DNA of 64,000 bases. It comes from Massilia sp. WG5 (GTDB lineage: Bacteria > Pseudomonadota > Gammaproteobacteria > Burkholderiales > Burkholderiaceae_D). The position numbers and the translations under genes are program-made. Shown here one piece after another: positions 24,836 to 32,820 of the stretch; position 1 is the stretch's first letter; each line of letters begins with the position of its first letter. Under the pieces are notes generated by a model, which did no database searches, had not been told where the DNA came from, and saw only the letters and a program-made list of their open reading frames with translations. The stretch spans positions 3,906,001 through 3,970,000 of the forward strand of contig NZ_CP012640.2 in NCBI RefSeq assembly GCF_001412595.2. Reading direction: 5' to 3'.

Positions 24836-25660
24836 ATGACCCGCCAATTCATCGACCTGTCGATCTACCTGGAAAACGAAGTGCTGTCCGATCCGCCGCC
24901 GCTGGCGCCGAAGATCACCTACCAGAAGCATACGGACACGCTGCACGAATTCATGGCCATGATCCCGGGCACCACGCCTGCCGACTACCCGGATGGCGAA
25001 GCCGCCGCCGCCGAGTGGGTGACCATGACCACCCACAGCGGGACCCACCTCGACGCGCCTTACCACTTCCATTCGACGATGGATGCGAAGAACGGCGAGA
25101 AGAAGCCGTCGATCACCATCGACGAGGTGCCGCTCGAATGGTGCTTCCAGCCCGGCGTCAAGCTGGACTTCCGCCATTTCCCGGACGGCTACGTCGCCAC
25201 GGCGGCGGACGTGGAAGCGGAACTGAAGCGCATCGGCCACGAACTGCAGCCGCTCGAGATCGTGGTGGTCAACACGCGGGCCGGCAGCCGTTACGGCCAC
25301 AACGATTTCGTGTCGGCAGGCTGCGGCATGGGCTACGAGGCGACCATGTATCTGCTCGAACGCGGCGTGCGCCTCACCGGCACCGATGCCTGGAGCTGGG
25401 ATGCGCCGTTCTCGTACACCGCGAAGAAGATCGCCGAGACCGGTGATACCTCCCTGATCTGGGAAGGCCACAAGGCAGGGCGCGACATCGGCTACTGCCA
25501 CCTCGAGAAGCTGCACAACCTCGAGGCGCTGCCGGCCCACGGCTTCTACATCAGCTGCTTCCCGCACAAGGTCCGGCGCGGTTCGGCCGGCTGGACGCGC
25601 GCCGTGGCGATCGTCGACGACGCGCTGCTGGCGCTGCCGCGCAGCGGAGGCCAGCGATGA
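24836..25660 (+). CDS. Cyclase/kynurenine-formamidase-like metal hydrolase
   Basis: 274 residues. The family motif HSGTHLDAPYHF (about residue 65) supplies metal-binding His and Asp residues, and later residues RYGHNDF and TDAWSWD fit the cyclase superfamily (PF04199-type). Members hydrolyse formamides, esters or lactones in aromatic degradation. Here it probably acts on a ring-cleavage lactone or ester. It is coupled to the next gene by an ATGA overlap. It has a GAGGAGAC site for its own start. Confidence 0.8.
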   Translation: MTRQFIDLSIYLENEVLSDPPPLAPKITYQKHTDTLHEFMAMIPGTTPADYPDGEAAAAEWVTMTTHSGTHLDAPYHFHSTMDAKNGEKKPSITIDEVPLEWCFQPGVKLDFRHFPDGYVATAADVEAELKRIGHELQPLEIVVVNTRAGSRYGHNDFVSAGCGMGYEATMYLLERGVRLTGTDAWSWDAPFSYTAKKIAETGDTSLIWEGHKAGRDIGYCHLEKLHNLEALPAHGFYISCFPHKVRRGSAGWTRAVAIVDDALLALPRSGGQR

Positions 25661-26649
25661 AACTGGCCACCTACCGCAACGGCCAGCCCGACGGCTGCCT
25701 GATGGTCGTGTCGTCCGACCTGTCGCGGGCGGTCGACGTGTCGGCGCTGGCGCCCAACCTGCTGCAGGCGATGCAGGATTGGGAAACGGTGGCGCCGCAG
25801 CTGCAGCAGGTTGCGAACCTGTTGAATGCGGGCGGTGCGCCGCGCGCCGTGGTGTTCGAGCCGGCGCGCTGCATGGCGCCCCTGCCGCGCTGCTTCCAAT
25901 GGTGCGACGCCTCGGCGTTCCTGAACCACGGCCGGCTGATGGAGCGCGCCTTCAACACCCCGCCGATTCCCGACTTCGACACGATTCCCGTCATGTACCA
26001 GGGCGCCTCGGACGACTTCCTCGGGCCGAACGATCCGGTGCCCTTGCCGGGCGAGGCGCTCGGGATCGACTTCGAGGGCGAGTTCGGCGTGATTGTGGGC
26101 CCAGTGCCGATGGGCGCAACCCCGGCGCAGGCGCTGGGCGCGGTGCGCCTGCTGGTCCAGCTGAACGACTGGAGCCTGCGCGCGCTCGGGCCGCGTGAAA
26201 TGAAGAGCGGCTTCGGCTTCCTGCAAGCCAAACCCTCGACCAGTTTCGCGCCGGTGGCCATCACCCCCGACGAGCTGGGAGACGCCTGGCTCGATGGCCG
26301 CGTGCACCTGGATCTCGAGGTCGAGTGGAACGGCGAAGCCTTTGGCCATCCGAATGGCCGCGAGATGAATTTCCACTTCGGCGAACTGGTGGCCCATGCC
26401 GCGCGCACGCGCCGGCTCGGCGCCGGCGCCATCGTCGGTTCGGGTACGGTATCGAATGCGGCGCGCGAGGCCGGCTCGGCCTGCATCGCGGAGCGGCGCG
26501 TGATCGAGATCATCGACCACGGCGAAGCGCGCACGTCCTTCATGCGCTTCGGCGACCGGGTGCGCATGCGCGCCCGCACGCCCGAGGGGACGCTGCCGTT
26601 CGGGACCATCGAGCAGCAGGTGGTGCGCGCACCCGCCCCGAAAACCTGA
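25657..26649 (+). CDS. Fumarylacetoacetate hydrolase family protein
   Basis: 330 residues. The FAH-fold metal motif DFEGEFGV (about residue 137) and the downstream QLNDWSLRAL and QAKPSTSFAP segments match the FAH superfamily. An N-terminal domain of about 100 residues precedes it, as in full-length FAH-like proteins. The reactions of this family are hydrolysis of 1,3-diketones, decarboxylation or hydration of ring-cleavage products, which suits the end of the 21177-26649 operon. The substrate is not predictable. Confidence 0.83.
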   Translation: MKLATYRNGQPDGCLMVVSSDLSRAVDVSALAPNLLQAMQDWETVAPQLQQVANLLNAGGAPRAVVFEPARCMAPLPRCFQWCDASAFLNHGRLMERAFNTPPIPDFDTIPVMYQGASDDFLGPNDPVPLPGEALGIDFEGEFGVIVGPVPMGATPAQALGAVRLLVQLNDWSLRALGPREMKSGFGFLQAKPSTSFAPVAITPDELGDAWLDGRVHLDLEVEWNGEAFGHPNGREMNFHFGELVAHAARTRRLGAGAIVGSGTVSNAAREAGSACIAERRVIEIIDHGEARTSFMRFGDRVRMRARTPEGTLPFGTIEQQVVRAPAPKT

Positions 26650-26705
26650 ATGCGCGGCGGTGCGCGAGCACTGACCGCCCTGAACCGTGTAACAAGGTGA
26701 AAGTC

Positions 26706-26735
26706 CCGTGCACTGCCGGTGCCGGGGCTTTTTTC
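26706..26735 (+). terminator. Probable terminator after the aglycone operon
   Basis: A short GC hairpin (CCCG..GCAC paired with GTGCCGGG, one bulged T) is followed by CTTTTTT. It lies 57 bases after the FAH gene. The rest of 26650-26818 shows no gene. Confidence 0.5.
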
Positions 26736-26818
26736 ATCATGGCGGCAATGAACCTTGTCCGCCCGGGCCCGTATTCACCGTGGTGCTGTCCTCAGCTAAT
26801 CCCTGCGAGGAAACCATC

Positions 26819-28129
26819 ATGACCGCCTTCGTTCACAAGATTCCGTGGCGCGCGCTGCTGGCCGGCATCGCGCTCTCCTGGTTCACGATACCGGCGCAGG
26901 CGGTACCGAGCTTCGCCCGCCAGACCGGGCTCGATTGCATGACCTGCCACGTCAGCTGGCCGGAACTCACGCCGACCGGACGCCAGTTCAAGCTGAACGG
27001 CTATACCTTCGGCAAGCGCATGGACCTGCCGGTCGCCGGCATGCTCCAGGTGTCGCGCTCTTCGACACGCAGCGTCGATCCGAGCCTGACCGACAGCTTC
27101 CCCAAGGACCGCGAGACGATCCTGCAGCAGGCGAGCCTGTTTTATTCGGGGAAGCTGAGCGACCACAGCGGGATATTCTCGCAATTCACCTACGACGGTG
27201 CCGAGCACCGCACCAGTATCGACAACGTCGACCTGCGCTATGCGAACCACTACAAGTTCGCGGCCGGCGACCTGCTGTACGGCTTCACGCTGCATAACAA
27301 CCCGATGATGCAGGACGTGTTCAACACCGGCGCGACCTGGGGCTTTCCCTATTCTTCGTCGCCGGTGGCCGTCACGCCGGCCGCGGCGCCGGCCATCGAA
27401 GGCCTGGGGCAGCAGGTGGCGGGCTTCGGCGCATATGGCCTGTGGCGCAACACCGCGTACGGCGAGTTCTCGCTGTACCGTACCAGCAACCGCTTGTTCT
27501 CGCCGCTGCGGCTCGGCATCGACCGCAGCGATGCCGCCGCGCTCAAGGGCTACAACCCCTACTGGCGATTCGCGCTCCAGCATGACTGGGACAGCGGGCG
27601 CCAGTCGGCCATGGTCGGCACCTACGGGCTCGTGGTCGACCGCTATCCGGACAACCAGCTGCAGTCCGGCCCGACCGACCGCTTCCGCGACATCGGCATC
27701 GACGCCCAGTACCAGTACATCACCGACCGCCACCGGATCAGCGGGCAGATGAACTACGTCCGGGAGCACCAGACCTGGAACCCGGGGGCGCAGGCGAATC
27801 CCACCGACAAGCTGGATTCGTTCAAGGCCAAGCTGACCTATTACTACGAGAAGAAATATGGCATCAACCTCGGCTACTTCTCGATCCACGGCACTCCCGA
27901 CAGCGGCTTGTACAGCACGGGCGAGGCAGTCACCGGCAGCACCGGCGGCAGCCCGGACAGCGCAGGCTATATCGTCGAATTGAATTATCTGCCGCGCCGG
28001 GACATACGGCTGATGCTGCAGTACACCGGCTACAGCAAGTTCAATGGCGCCGGGCGCAACTACGACGGTTTCGGCCGCAACGCGAAGGACAACAACACCT
28101 TGTACCTGCTGGCGTGGCTGATGTTTTGA
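26819..28129 (+). CDS. Exported one-heme-motif protein with beta-barrel-like C-terminus
   Basis: 436 residues. The signal peptide (LLAGIALSWFTIPAQA) ends near residue 28. A single CMTCH haem-c motif sits at 40-44 in LDCMTCHVSWPELTPTG. The remainder has alternating aromatic/polar strands (YQYITDRHRISGQMNYV, LTYYYEKKYGINLGYF) and ends in Phe, like outer-membrane beta-barrels. It may be a porin-like cytochrome that moves electrons across or near the outer membrane. It is followed 12 bases later by a HiPIP gene, so the two probably act together. I know no named family member with certainty. The start has GAGGAAA upstream. Confidence 0.7.
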   Translation: MTAFVHKIPWRALLAGIALSWFTIPAQAVPSFARQTGLDCMTCHVSWPELTPTGRQFKLNGYTFGKRMDLPVAGMLQVSRSSTRSVDPSLTDSFPKDRETILQQASLFYSGKLSDHSGIFSQFTYDGAEHRTSIDNVDLRYANHYKFAAGDLLYGFTLHNNPMMQDVFNTGATWGFPYSSSPVAVTPAAAPAIEGLGQQVAGFGAYGLWRNTAYGEFSLYRTSNRLFSPLRLGIDRSDAAALKGYNPYWRFALQHDWDSGRQSAMVGTYGLVVDRYPDNQLQSGPTDRFRDIGIDAQYQYITDRHRISGQMNYVREHQTWNPGAQANPTDKLDSFKAKLTYYYEKKYGINLGYFSIHGTPDSGLYSTGEAVTGSTGGSPDSAGYIVELNYLPRRDIRLMLQYTGYSKFNGAGRNYDGFGRNAKDNNTLYLLAWLMF

Positions 28130-28141
28130 ACGGAGGACGAC

Positions 28142-28429
28142 ATGCAGCGAGACGACATGGACCGGCACCAACGGGCGCGCCGCCGCTTGTTGAAACAGGC
28201 GCTGTGCTTTCCGGTGGCCGTCATGGTGCTGGGAAGCCGCGGCGCAGCGCAGGCAGGAACGGCGTCGAAAGAGGACTTCCACTACCAGGATCATCCGAAC
28301 GAGGGAAAACGCTGCGCGATGTGCACGGCCTTCAATCCCCCGCCACAGGGGCAGGCGCTCGGCACCTGCAACGTGGTGGCCGGTCCGGTCAGCGCGGACG
28401 GATGGTGCATGGCGTTCAATCCGAAATAG
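28142..28429 (+). CDS. High-potential iron-sulfur protein (HiPIP)
   Basis: 95 residues. A Tat-like N-terminus (RARRRLLKQA, then a hydrophobic stretch to AQAG) precedes a small domain with C58, C61, C76 and C89. The spacing C-x2-C-x14-C-x12-C matches a [4Fe-4S] HiPIP, and the WCMAFNPK ending is typical. It is a periplasmic one-electron carrier. The ribosome-binding site GGAGG fits the ATG at 28142; an internal ATG at 28157 would also keep the Tat motif. Its stop is only one base from the stop of the convergent mdcH. Confidence 0.88.
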   Translation: MQRDDMDRHQRARRRLLKQALCFPVAVMVLGSRGAAQAGTASKEDFHYQDHPNEGKRCAMCTAFNPPPQGQALGTCNVVAGPVSADGWCMAFNPK

Positions 28430-28430
28430 C

Positions 28431-29363
28431 TCAGGCTTGCGCCTCGACCCAGGAAACGATGCCCTTCACGCTGCGGAAATCCGCCACCGAGCGGCAGGCG
28501 ATCTGCGGATGCCGCTCGCGCAGCATGCGCGCCAGCGCATTGCCGGGCCCCAGTTCCAGGGCCACGTCGATCCGTGCCTCGGCAATCGCATCCAGGCACT
28601 CGGTCCAGCGGATCGTATTCGCCGTCTGCCGGGCCAGCAGCTCGGCCGCCTCGGCTCCGTCATGCAAGGTCGTGGCGCTGACACCCGCCAGCAGGGGCAG
28701 GGTCGGCGACGCGGCATGTGCCTGCAGCAGCTTGCGCAGCGGATCGACCGCCGACGCCAGCAGGCTGGTGTGCGAAGCAACCGTGATCGGCAAGGGCTTG
28801 TAGCCGGCGCCGGCTTGCGGCGCCAGTAAGGCCAGCTTGTCCAGCCGGGCGCGCAGGCCGCCGGCTACCAGGGCGCCCGGCGTATCGATGGCCGCTTCGC
28901 AGCCGGCTTGCGCGACGAGCTCGTACGCAAGCGGGGAGGCAATGCCGGACACCGCCGCCATCCCCTGTTCGCCGCCATGTGCGGCGGCTTCGCTCATGAT
29001 CGCGGCGCGTTGCGAAGCGAGGGTGACCGCCCGATCCACCGGCAGGGCGCCGGCCACCGCATAAGCGCTGACTTCGCCGACACTGTAGCCGGCGACCATG
29101 GCGGGCCGCGGCAGGCGCCCGGCCAGCAGGCGCCAGACCATCAGGGTGGAGGCGACCACCAGCGGCTGCGCGCAGCGGTTGTCGAACATGGCCGAGGGGT
29201 GGGCGAGCAGCGCATGCAGCGCCGACCGCGCCACCGGACCTTGCGCATCGCGCAGCCAGGCCTCGACGCCGGCGATCGCGGCAGGATCGCCGGCGCCCAG
29301 GTCGAACATGCCCGGGCCTTGCGAGCCCTGTCCAGGGCAGAGAATCGCGAGCCGCATCGTCAT
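28431..29363 (-). CDS. mdcH: Malonate decarboxylase, malonyl-CoA/ACP transacylase subunit
   Basis: 310 residues. An acyltransferase fold with CPGQGSQGPGM at the N-terminus and the nucleophile motif GYSVGEVSAYA (Ser in GxSxG) followed by a late SHTSLL. In malonate decarboxylase systems MdcH loads malonyl onto the acyl carrier subunit. The start overlaps the mdcB stop (ATGA). Last gene of the malonate operon. Confidence 0.9.
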   Translation of the reverse strand: MTMRLAILCPGQGSQGPGMFDLGAGDPAAIAGVEAWLRDAQGPVARSALHALLAHPSAMFDNRCAQPLVVASTLMVWRLLAGRLPRPAMVAGYSVGEVSAYAVAGALPVDRAVTLASQRAAIMSEAAAHGGEQGMAAVSGIASPLAYELVAQAGCEAAIDTPGALVAGGLRARLDKLALLAPQAGAGYKPLPITVASHTSLLASAVDPLRKLLQAHAASPTLPLLAGVSATTLHDGAEAAELLARQTANTIRWTECLDAIAEARIDVALELGPGNALARMLRERHPQIACRSVADFRSVKGIVSWVEAQA

Positions 29364-30232
29364 GGCAGGCCACGCTCCATAGATAAAGCGTGAACGAAGC
29401 AGGTCGCCGCCAGCAGGTCGGCGGCGCCGCCCGGCGACAGCCGGTGCGCCACGAAGCGGCGATGCGCAGCGACAGCCGCTTCTTCCCAATCGGAGGCCGC
29501 GGTGCCGCCACGCTCGAGGAAACGCAAGGAAGTCGTACGCACGATGCGCGCACCCTCGGGCCCGCCGCGGTGGTACACATTGGTATCGGACAGCGCCGCC
29601 ATCAGCGTGAACAGCGTATCGATCCGCGCGCAGCGCAAGCCGCGTCCCGCAGCCAGCGTGCGGCGCAGCGTCGGCAGCGCCAGCTCGAAGATGGCGGGGA
29701 AGCCCGCCGCCGCCTGCTCGCGCGCGCCCGGCGCCGCATGACGCGCGCGGACGAGGGCGCCGTTCGATACGGCCGCTCCGCGGTGGCCGGCCAGTGCCGC
29801 GCCCCAGCCGTCCACCAGCGCCGCGCGCAGCCGATCCGGCTCCCAGGACGAAGCGGAGGCGCGACCGGCCGCCGCACACAGCATCCCGAGCGAAAAGATC
29901 GCCCCGCGATGCGTGTTGATGCCCCCGGTCGCCAGCAGCATGCGCCGCTCCGCCTCGATGCCCAGCTCGCGCAGCACGTCGAACGCCGAGCCCTGCGCCC
30001 CAGCCAGCGCGATGTCGAGGAAGTAGCGGCGCAGCGAAAACAGGCTGCGGACAAACGTCGTCGCATCCATGTCGTCGTGGCTGCCGGTATCGACCAGCGA
30101 CACCAGCCCGGGCTTCGGATACAGAGCCAGTTCCTGGTACAGGCTGCGCACCGCATGGCGCGCGACGATGGCGCCGGCCGCCGCCGCGTCGAGTGCGAGC
30201 GCATCGCGAACGACGGGACAGGCTTCAGCCAT
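29360..30232 (-). CDS. mdcB: Triphosphoribosyl-dephospho-CoA synthase for malonate decarboxylase
   Basis: 290 residues. It is a CitG/MdcB-type enzyme that makes 2'-(5''-triphosphoribosyl)-3'-dephospho-CoA from ATP and dephospho-CoA, the precursor of the carrier prosthetic group. Family signatures are ELALYPKPGLVSLVDTGSHDDMD and TGGINTHRGAIFSLG. The ATG at 30232 gives a normal N-terminus (AEACPVVRDA). It overlaps the end of mdcG by 8 bases. Confidence 0.9.
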   Translation of the reverse strand: MAEACPVVRDALALDAAAAGAIVARHAVRSLYQELALYPKPGLVSLVDTGSHDDMDATTFVRSLFSLRRYFLDIALAGAQGSAFDVLRELGIEAERRMLLATGGINTHRGAIFSLGMLCAAAGRASASSWEPDRLRAALVDGWGAALAGHRGAAVSNGALVRARHAAPGAREQAAAGFPAIFELALPTLRRTLAAGRGLRCARIDTLFTLMAALSDTNVYHRGGPEGARIVRTTSLRFLERGGTAASDWEEAAVAAHRRFVAHRLSPGGAADLLAATCFVHALSMERGLP

Positions 30233-30902
30233 GGCGGGCCCCGTTCGCGCCGAACTGGCCGAGCAGCGCATCGCGCCGCAGCAGCGCCGCGGCGTCCAGG
30301 TGCTTGGCCAGCACGCGGTCGGCGCCGTGCTGCGTGCCCGCAATCAGCCACTCTTTCCAGGACACCGCATGCCCCAGCGGGAATTCGATTTCGCCGTCGA
30401 GCGGCAGGTGTTGCGCATGACGCGCCACCAGCGCCAGGCCGGCATCGAGCTGCGCTGCACTCGTGGGGCGCAGCAGGATATCGATATCGGAAGCGGCGCT
30501 CAGGTAGCGCTCGCCGGTCAGGGTCTGCATCGCGAGGGAGCCGAATACCCGGCAGTCGACGCCCGCCGAGCGCAGCGCGATATCCAGGCTGGCCAGGCCC
30601 GGCTGCCAGGCGGCCGGCGCTTCGGCATCGACCAGCGCGATGGCGGAAGTAAGCCGCGCGATGTCGGCGCGCCCGGCGGCAAAGCCGAGCCGCAGCTTTT
30701 GGCCGCTGTGCGGGTCGGGCGGTGCGGGGATGCCCAGGCAGACCAGGTCCGGCGGCGTGTCCGGCTCATTCCTGCGCACCACGGCCGGCAGGTCGCGCCT
30801 GCACCACGCCAGGGCCAGCTCGCGCGGCGCGCCGTCCAGGCGCTGGATCGCCGCGTCCCAGCCCTGCGGCGTCAGCCAGGCAAGGTCATGCCGCCTGAAC
30901 AT
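30225..30902 (-). CDS. mdcG: Malonate decarboxylase holo-ACP synthase (nucleotidyltransferase)
   Basis: 225 residues. It transfers the phosphoribosyl-dephospho-CoA group to the Ser of MdcC. GSLAMQTLTGERYL followed by SDIDILL is a nucleotidyltransferase GS..DxD motif. The start at 30902 (FRRHDLAWL) is chosen over longer in-frame sequence, because the upstream part lies inside mdcE. It overlaps mdcE by 17 bases and mdcB by 8. Confidence 0.87.
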   Translation of the reverse strand: MFRRHDLAWLTPQGWDAAIQRLDGAPRELALAWCRRDLPAVVRRNEPDTPPDLVCLGIPAPPDPHSGQKLRLGFAAGRADIARLTSAIALVDAEAPAAWQPGLASLDIALRSAGVDCRVFGSLAMQTLTGERYLSAASDIDILLRPTSAAQLDAGLALVARHAQHLPLDGEIEFPLGHAVSWKEWLIAGTQHGADRVLAKHLDAAALLRRDALLGQFGANGARHG

Positions 30903-31602
30903 CGGAGCCCGAACGGACCGCCTGCGCCACCGGATAGGCCAGCTTGCGGCCGCCGCGTTCGAGGCCGAGTTCGGCCCGGCGGTCGCTTGGCTCCGCATCG
31001 GCCAGGGCCCGCTCCAGCGCTTGCGCCAGGTCGGCGTGCCAGATATCGGCCACGCCGCCCATGCGCCGGTAGTTTTCCGCGCCCGGCGCGAACACCGGAT
31101 TGTCCTGGGCCAGCTCTTCCAGCCGTTCCAGCGGCACCTTGGTGATGCGCGCCATCGCCGGCAGGCCCATCACGCGGATGGTGGCCTCCGGCAGGGCATA
31201 GCAGGCGTCGGCGATCAGGCCGCTGGTGATGAACCCGCCCGACAGCGCCTGGTCATACACCAGCCCGACGACGCGGTGGCCGCGCAGGCGCGCCAGTTCG
31301 ACGCATTTGCCGAGATGCGCCATGTAGCTGTTAATGCCCAGCATTTCATCGCGCCGGCGCAGGCGCTGGCCCTGGGTGTCGACCAGGATCACGATCGGCC
31401 GGCCGGGATGCTGCTTCACGGTGTCGAGGATGACCCTGGCCTGCGCCAGCGCGATCTCGACGCCGATCGGCGTGTGCTCGGTGGTGCCGATCACGGTGAC
31501 GGTCTTGCCGTCCACCTGCGCTTCGCCGCTGAGGAAGTTGTCGCGTTCGACGATGCGGTGGCCCTGCGGGAACAGGGCGTCCGCCACGGTCTGCCAGTTC
31601 AT
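30886..31602 (-). CDS. mdcE: Malonate decarboxylase gamma subunit
   Basis: 238 residues. A carboxyltransferase-like crotonase fold; with MdcD it forms the decarboxylase that removes CO2 from malonyl-S-ACP. LVDTQGQRLRRRDE, YDQALSGGFITSGLIAD and GLPAMARITK match MdcE. The start has AAGGAGC and overlaps the mdcD stop (ATGA). Confidence 0.9.
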   Translation of the reverse strand: MNWQTVADALFPQGHRIVERDNFLSGEAQVDGKTVTVIGTTEHTPIGVEIALAQARVILDTVKQHPGRPIVILVDTQGQRLRRRDEMLGINSYMAHLGKCVELARLRGHRVVGLVYDQALSGGFITSGLIADACYALPEATIRVMGLPAMARITKVPLERLEELAQDNPVFAPGAENYRRMGGVADIWHADLAQALERALADAEPSDRRAELGLERGGRKLAYPVAQAVRSGSDVQAA

Positions 31603-32498
31603 GATGCTGCTCCTTCACGGTGGCCATCGGCCAGTTCGCGGAATGCGTCGATCTCCAGCAGCGGCACCACGTGGGGATCGGCGACCCCGAGCGCCTCCCA
31701 GATCTCCAGCGGATCCTCGAGATCGCCGAAGCGTTCGAGGCGCTTGCCGAGCATCTGCTGCTCCGCCTCCAGCGCTTCCAGCGTCAGCCCGGTGCCATGG
31801 CCGCGCGCCGCATCCGCCAGCGTCAGCGCGGCGTCGCGGAAGGCGTGGATGTCGTCGGCCACGATGGCTTGCGCATCGCCGATCAGGTAGCGGTGCTTGC
31901 CGCCGGTAACGCGCCAGACCAGGGCGCGGTCGCGTGCGTCGAATTCCTCGACCCCGCCGGCGGTCTCGATGACTTCCGGCCCGGACATCGCCAGCCGGCT
32001 TTCTTCGGAGATGACGATGCCGTTGGTGCAGCGCGCGACGATGCCCATGCCGCCGAAGCAGCCGTTGGCGCCGCCCACCAGCGCGATCACCGGGATGCCG
32101 GCGGCGCGGGTGTCGAGCACGGCGCGCATCACTTCCGACACGGCGATCAGGCCGGCATTCGCTTCGTGCAGGCGCACGCCGCCGGTCTCCAGCAGCAGCA
32201 GCACGGCGTCGGCGCGTTCGTCGACGGCGCGGCGCAGCATGCCGACCAGCTTGGCGCCATGGACTTCGCCGACGGCGCCGCCCATGAACGCCCCTTCCTG
32301 GGCGGCGATGAAGACCTTGCGTCCGTTGACGGCGCCGCGGCCGACCGTGACGCCGTCGTCGAAGGAGACCGGCGCGTCCAGCTGGGAGAGGTGCGGGCTG
32401 GTGATGCGCATCTGCGGCGGCAGGAATTCTTCGAAGCTGCCTGCATCCAGCATGCCGGCGATGCGCTGGCGCGCAGTGGCTTCCTGGTAGCTGCTCAT
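31599..32498 (-). CDS. mdcD: Malonate decarboxylase beta subunit
   Basis: 299 residues. A biotin-independent carboxyltransferase-like domain that works with MdcE on malonyl-ACP. Typical are GAVNGRKVFIAAQEGAFMGG, LLLETGGVRLHEAN and GGANGCFGGMGI, the latter two forming the acyl-thioester pocket. The ATG at 32498 is chosen because upstream in-frame sequence belongs to mdcC. It overlaps mdcC (ATGA) and mdcE (ATGA), indicating tight translational coupling. Confidence 0.92.
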   Translation of the reverse strand: MSSYQEATARQRIAGMLDAGSFEEFLPPQMRITSPHLSQLDAPVSFDDGVTVGRGAVNGRKVFIAAQEGAFMGGAVGEVHGAKLVGMLRRAVDERADAVLLLLETGGVRLHEANAGLIAVSEVMRAVLDTRAAGIPVIALVGGANGCFGGMGIVARCTNGIVISEESRLAMSGPEVIETAGGVEEFDARDRALVWRVTGGKHRYLIGDAQAIVADDIHAFRDAALTLADAARGHGTGLTLEALEAEQQMLGKRLERFGDLEDPLEIWEALGVADPHVVPLLEIDAFRELADGHREGAAS

Positions 32499-32818
32499 GA
32501 TGCGTCTCCGCTGATTGAACCAGTGATCGATTCGGCGGCCTGGTCGAGCCGCAGGCTCACCACCGCCGGGGTCGCGCCCATGTCGTTGATCGACACCCGC
32601 ACGTCGGCCAGCTGCCAGCGCTGGTGGAAGTCGCGCACCACCGCTTCCCAGATCGGGCCGAAGCCGTGGGCGGCGGTGCTGATCTCGACCTCGCACGCGC
32701 CGTCCAGGGGCTGCTGCTCGATCATGACTTCCAGGTTGCCCGAGCCGACCACGCCCACCAGGCGCGCGCCGCCGATGCGGCGTTGGCCGCCGCTGAAATT
32801 GAATCGTAGGGTTTCCAT
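32495..32818 (-). CDS. mdcC: Malonate decarboxylase acyl carrier protein (delta subunit)
   Basis: 107 residues. The carrier protein holds the 2'-(5''-phosphoribosyl)-3'-dephospho-CoA arm on a Ser, most likely S26 in VGSGNLEV. It shuttles acetyl and malonyl groups between MdcA, MdcH and MdcDE. The short length and the position between mdcA and mdcD fit. The start is 2 bases from the mdcA stop. Confidence 0.9.
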   Translation of the reverse strand: METLRFNFSGGQRRIGGARLVGVVGSGNLEVMIEQQPLDGACEVEISTAAHGFGPIWEAVVRDFHQRWQLADVRVSINDMGATPAVVSLRLDQAAESITGSISGDAS

Positions 32819-32820
32819 GC

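Noticed and set aside
26680..26740. Sequence AAGGTGAAAGTCCCGTGC recalling a group II intron or structured RNA
   Set aside because: Only a short stretch, no conserved domain V or reverse transcriptase nearby; a terminator hairpin explains it.
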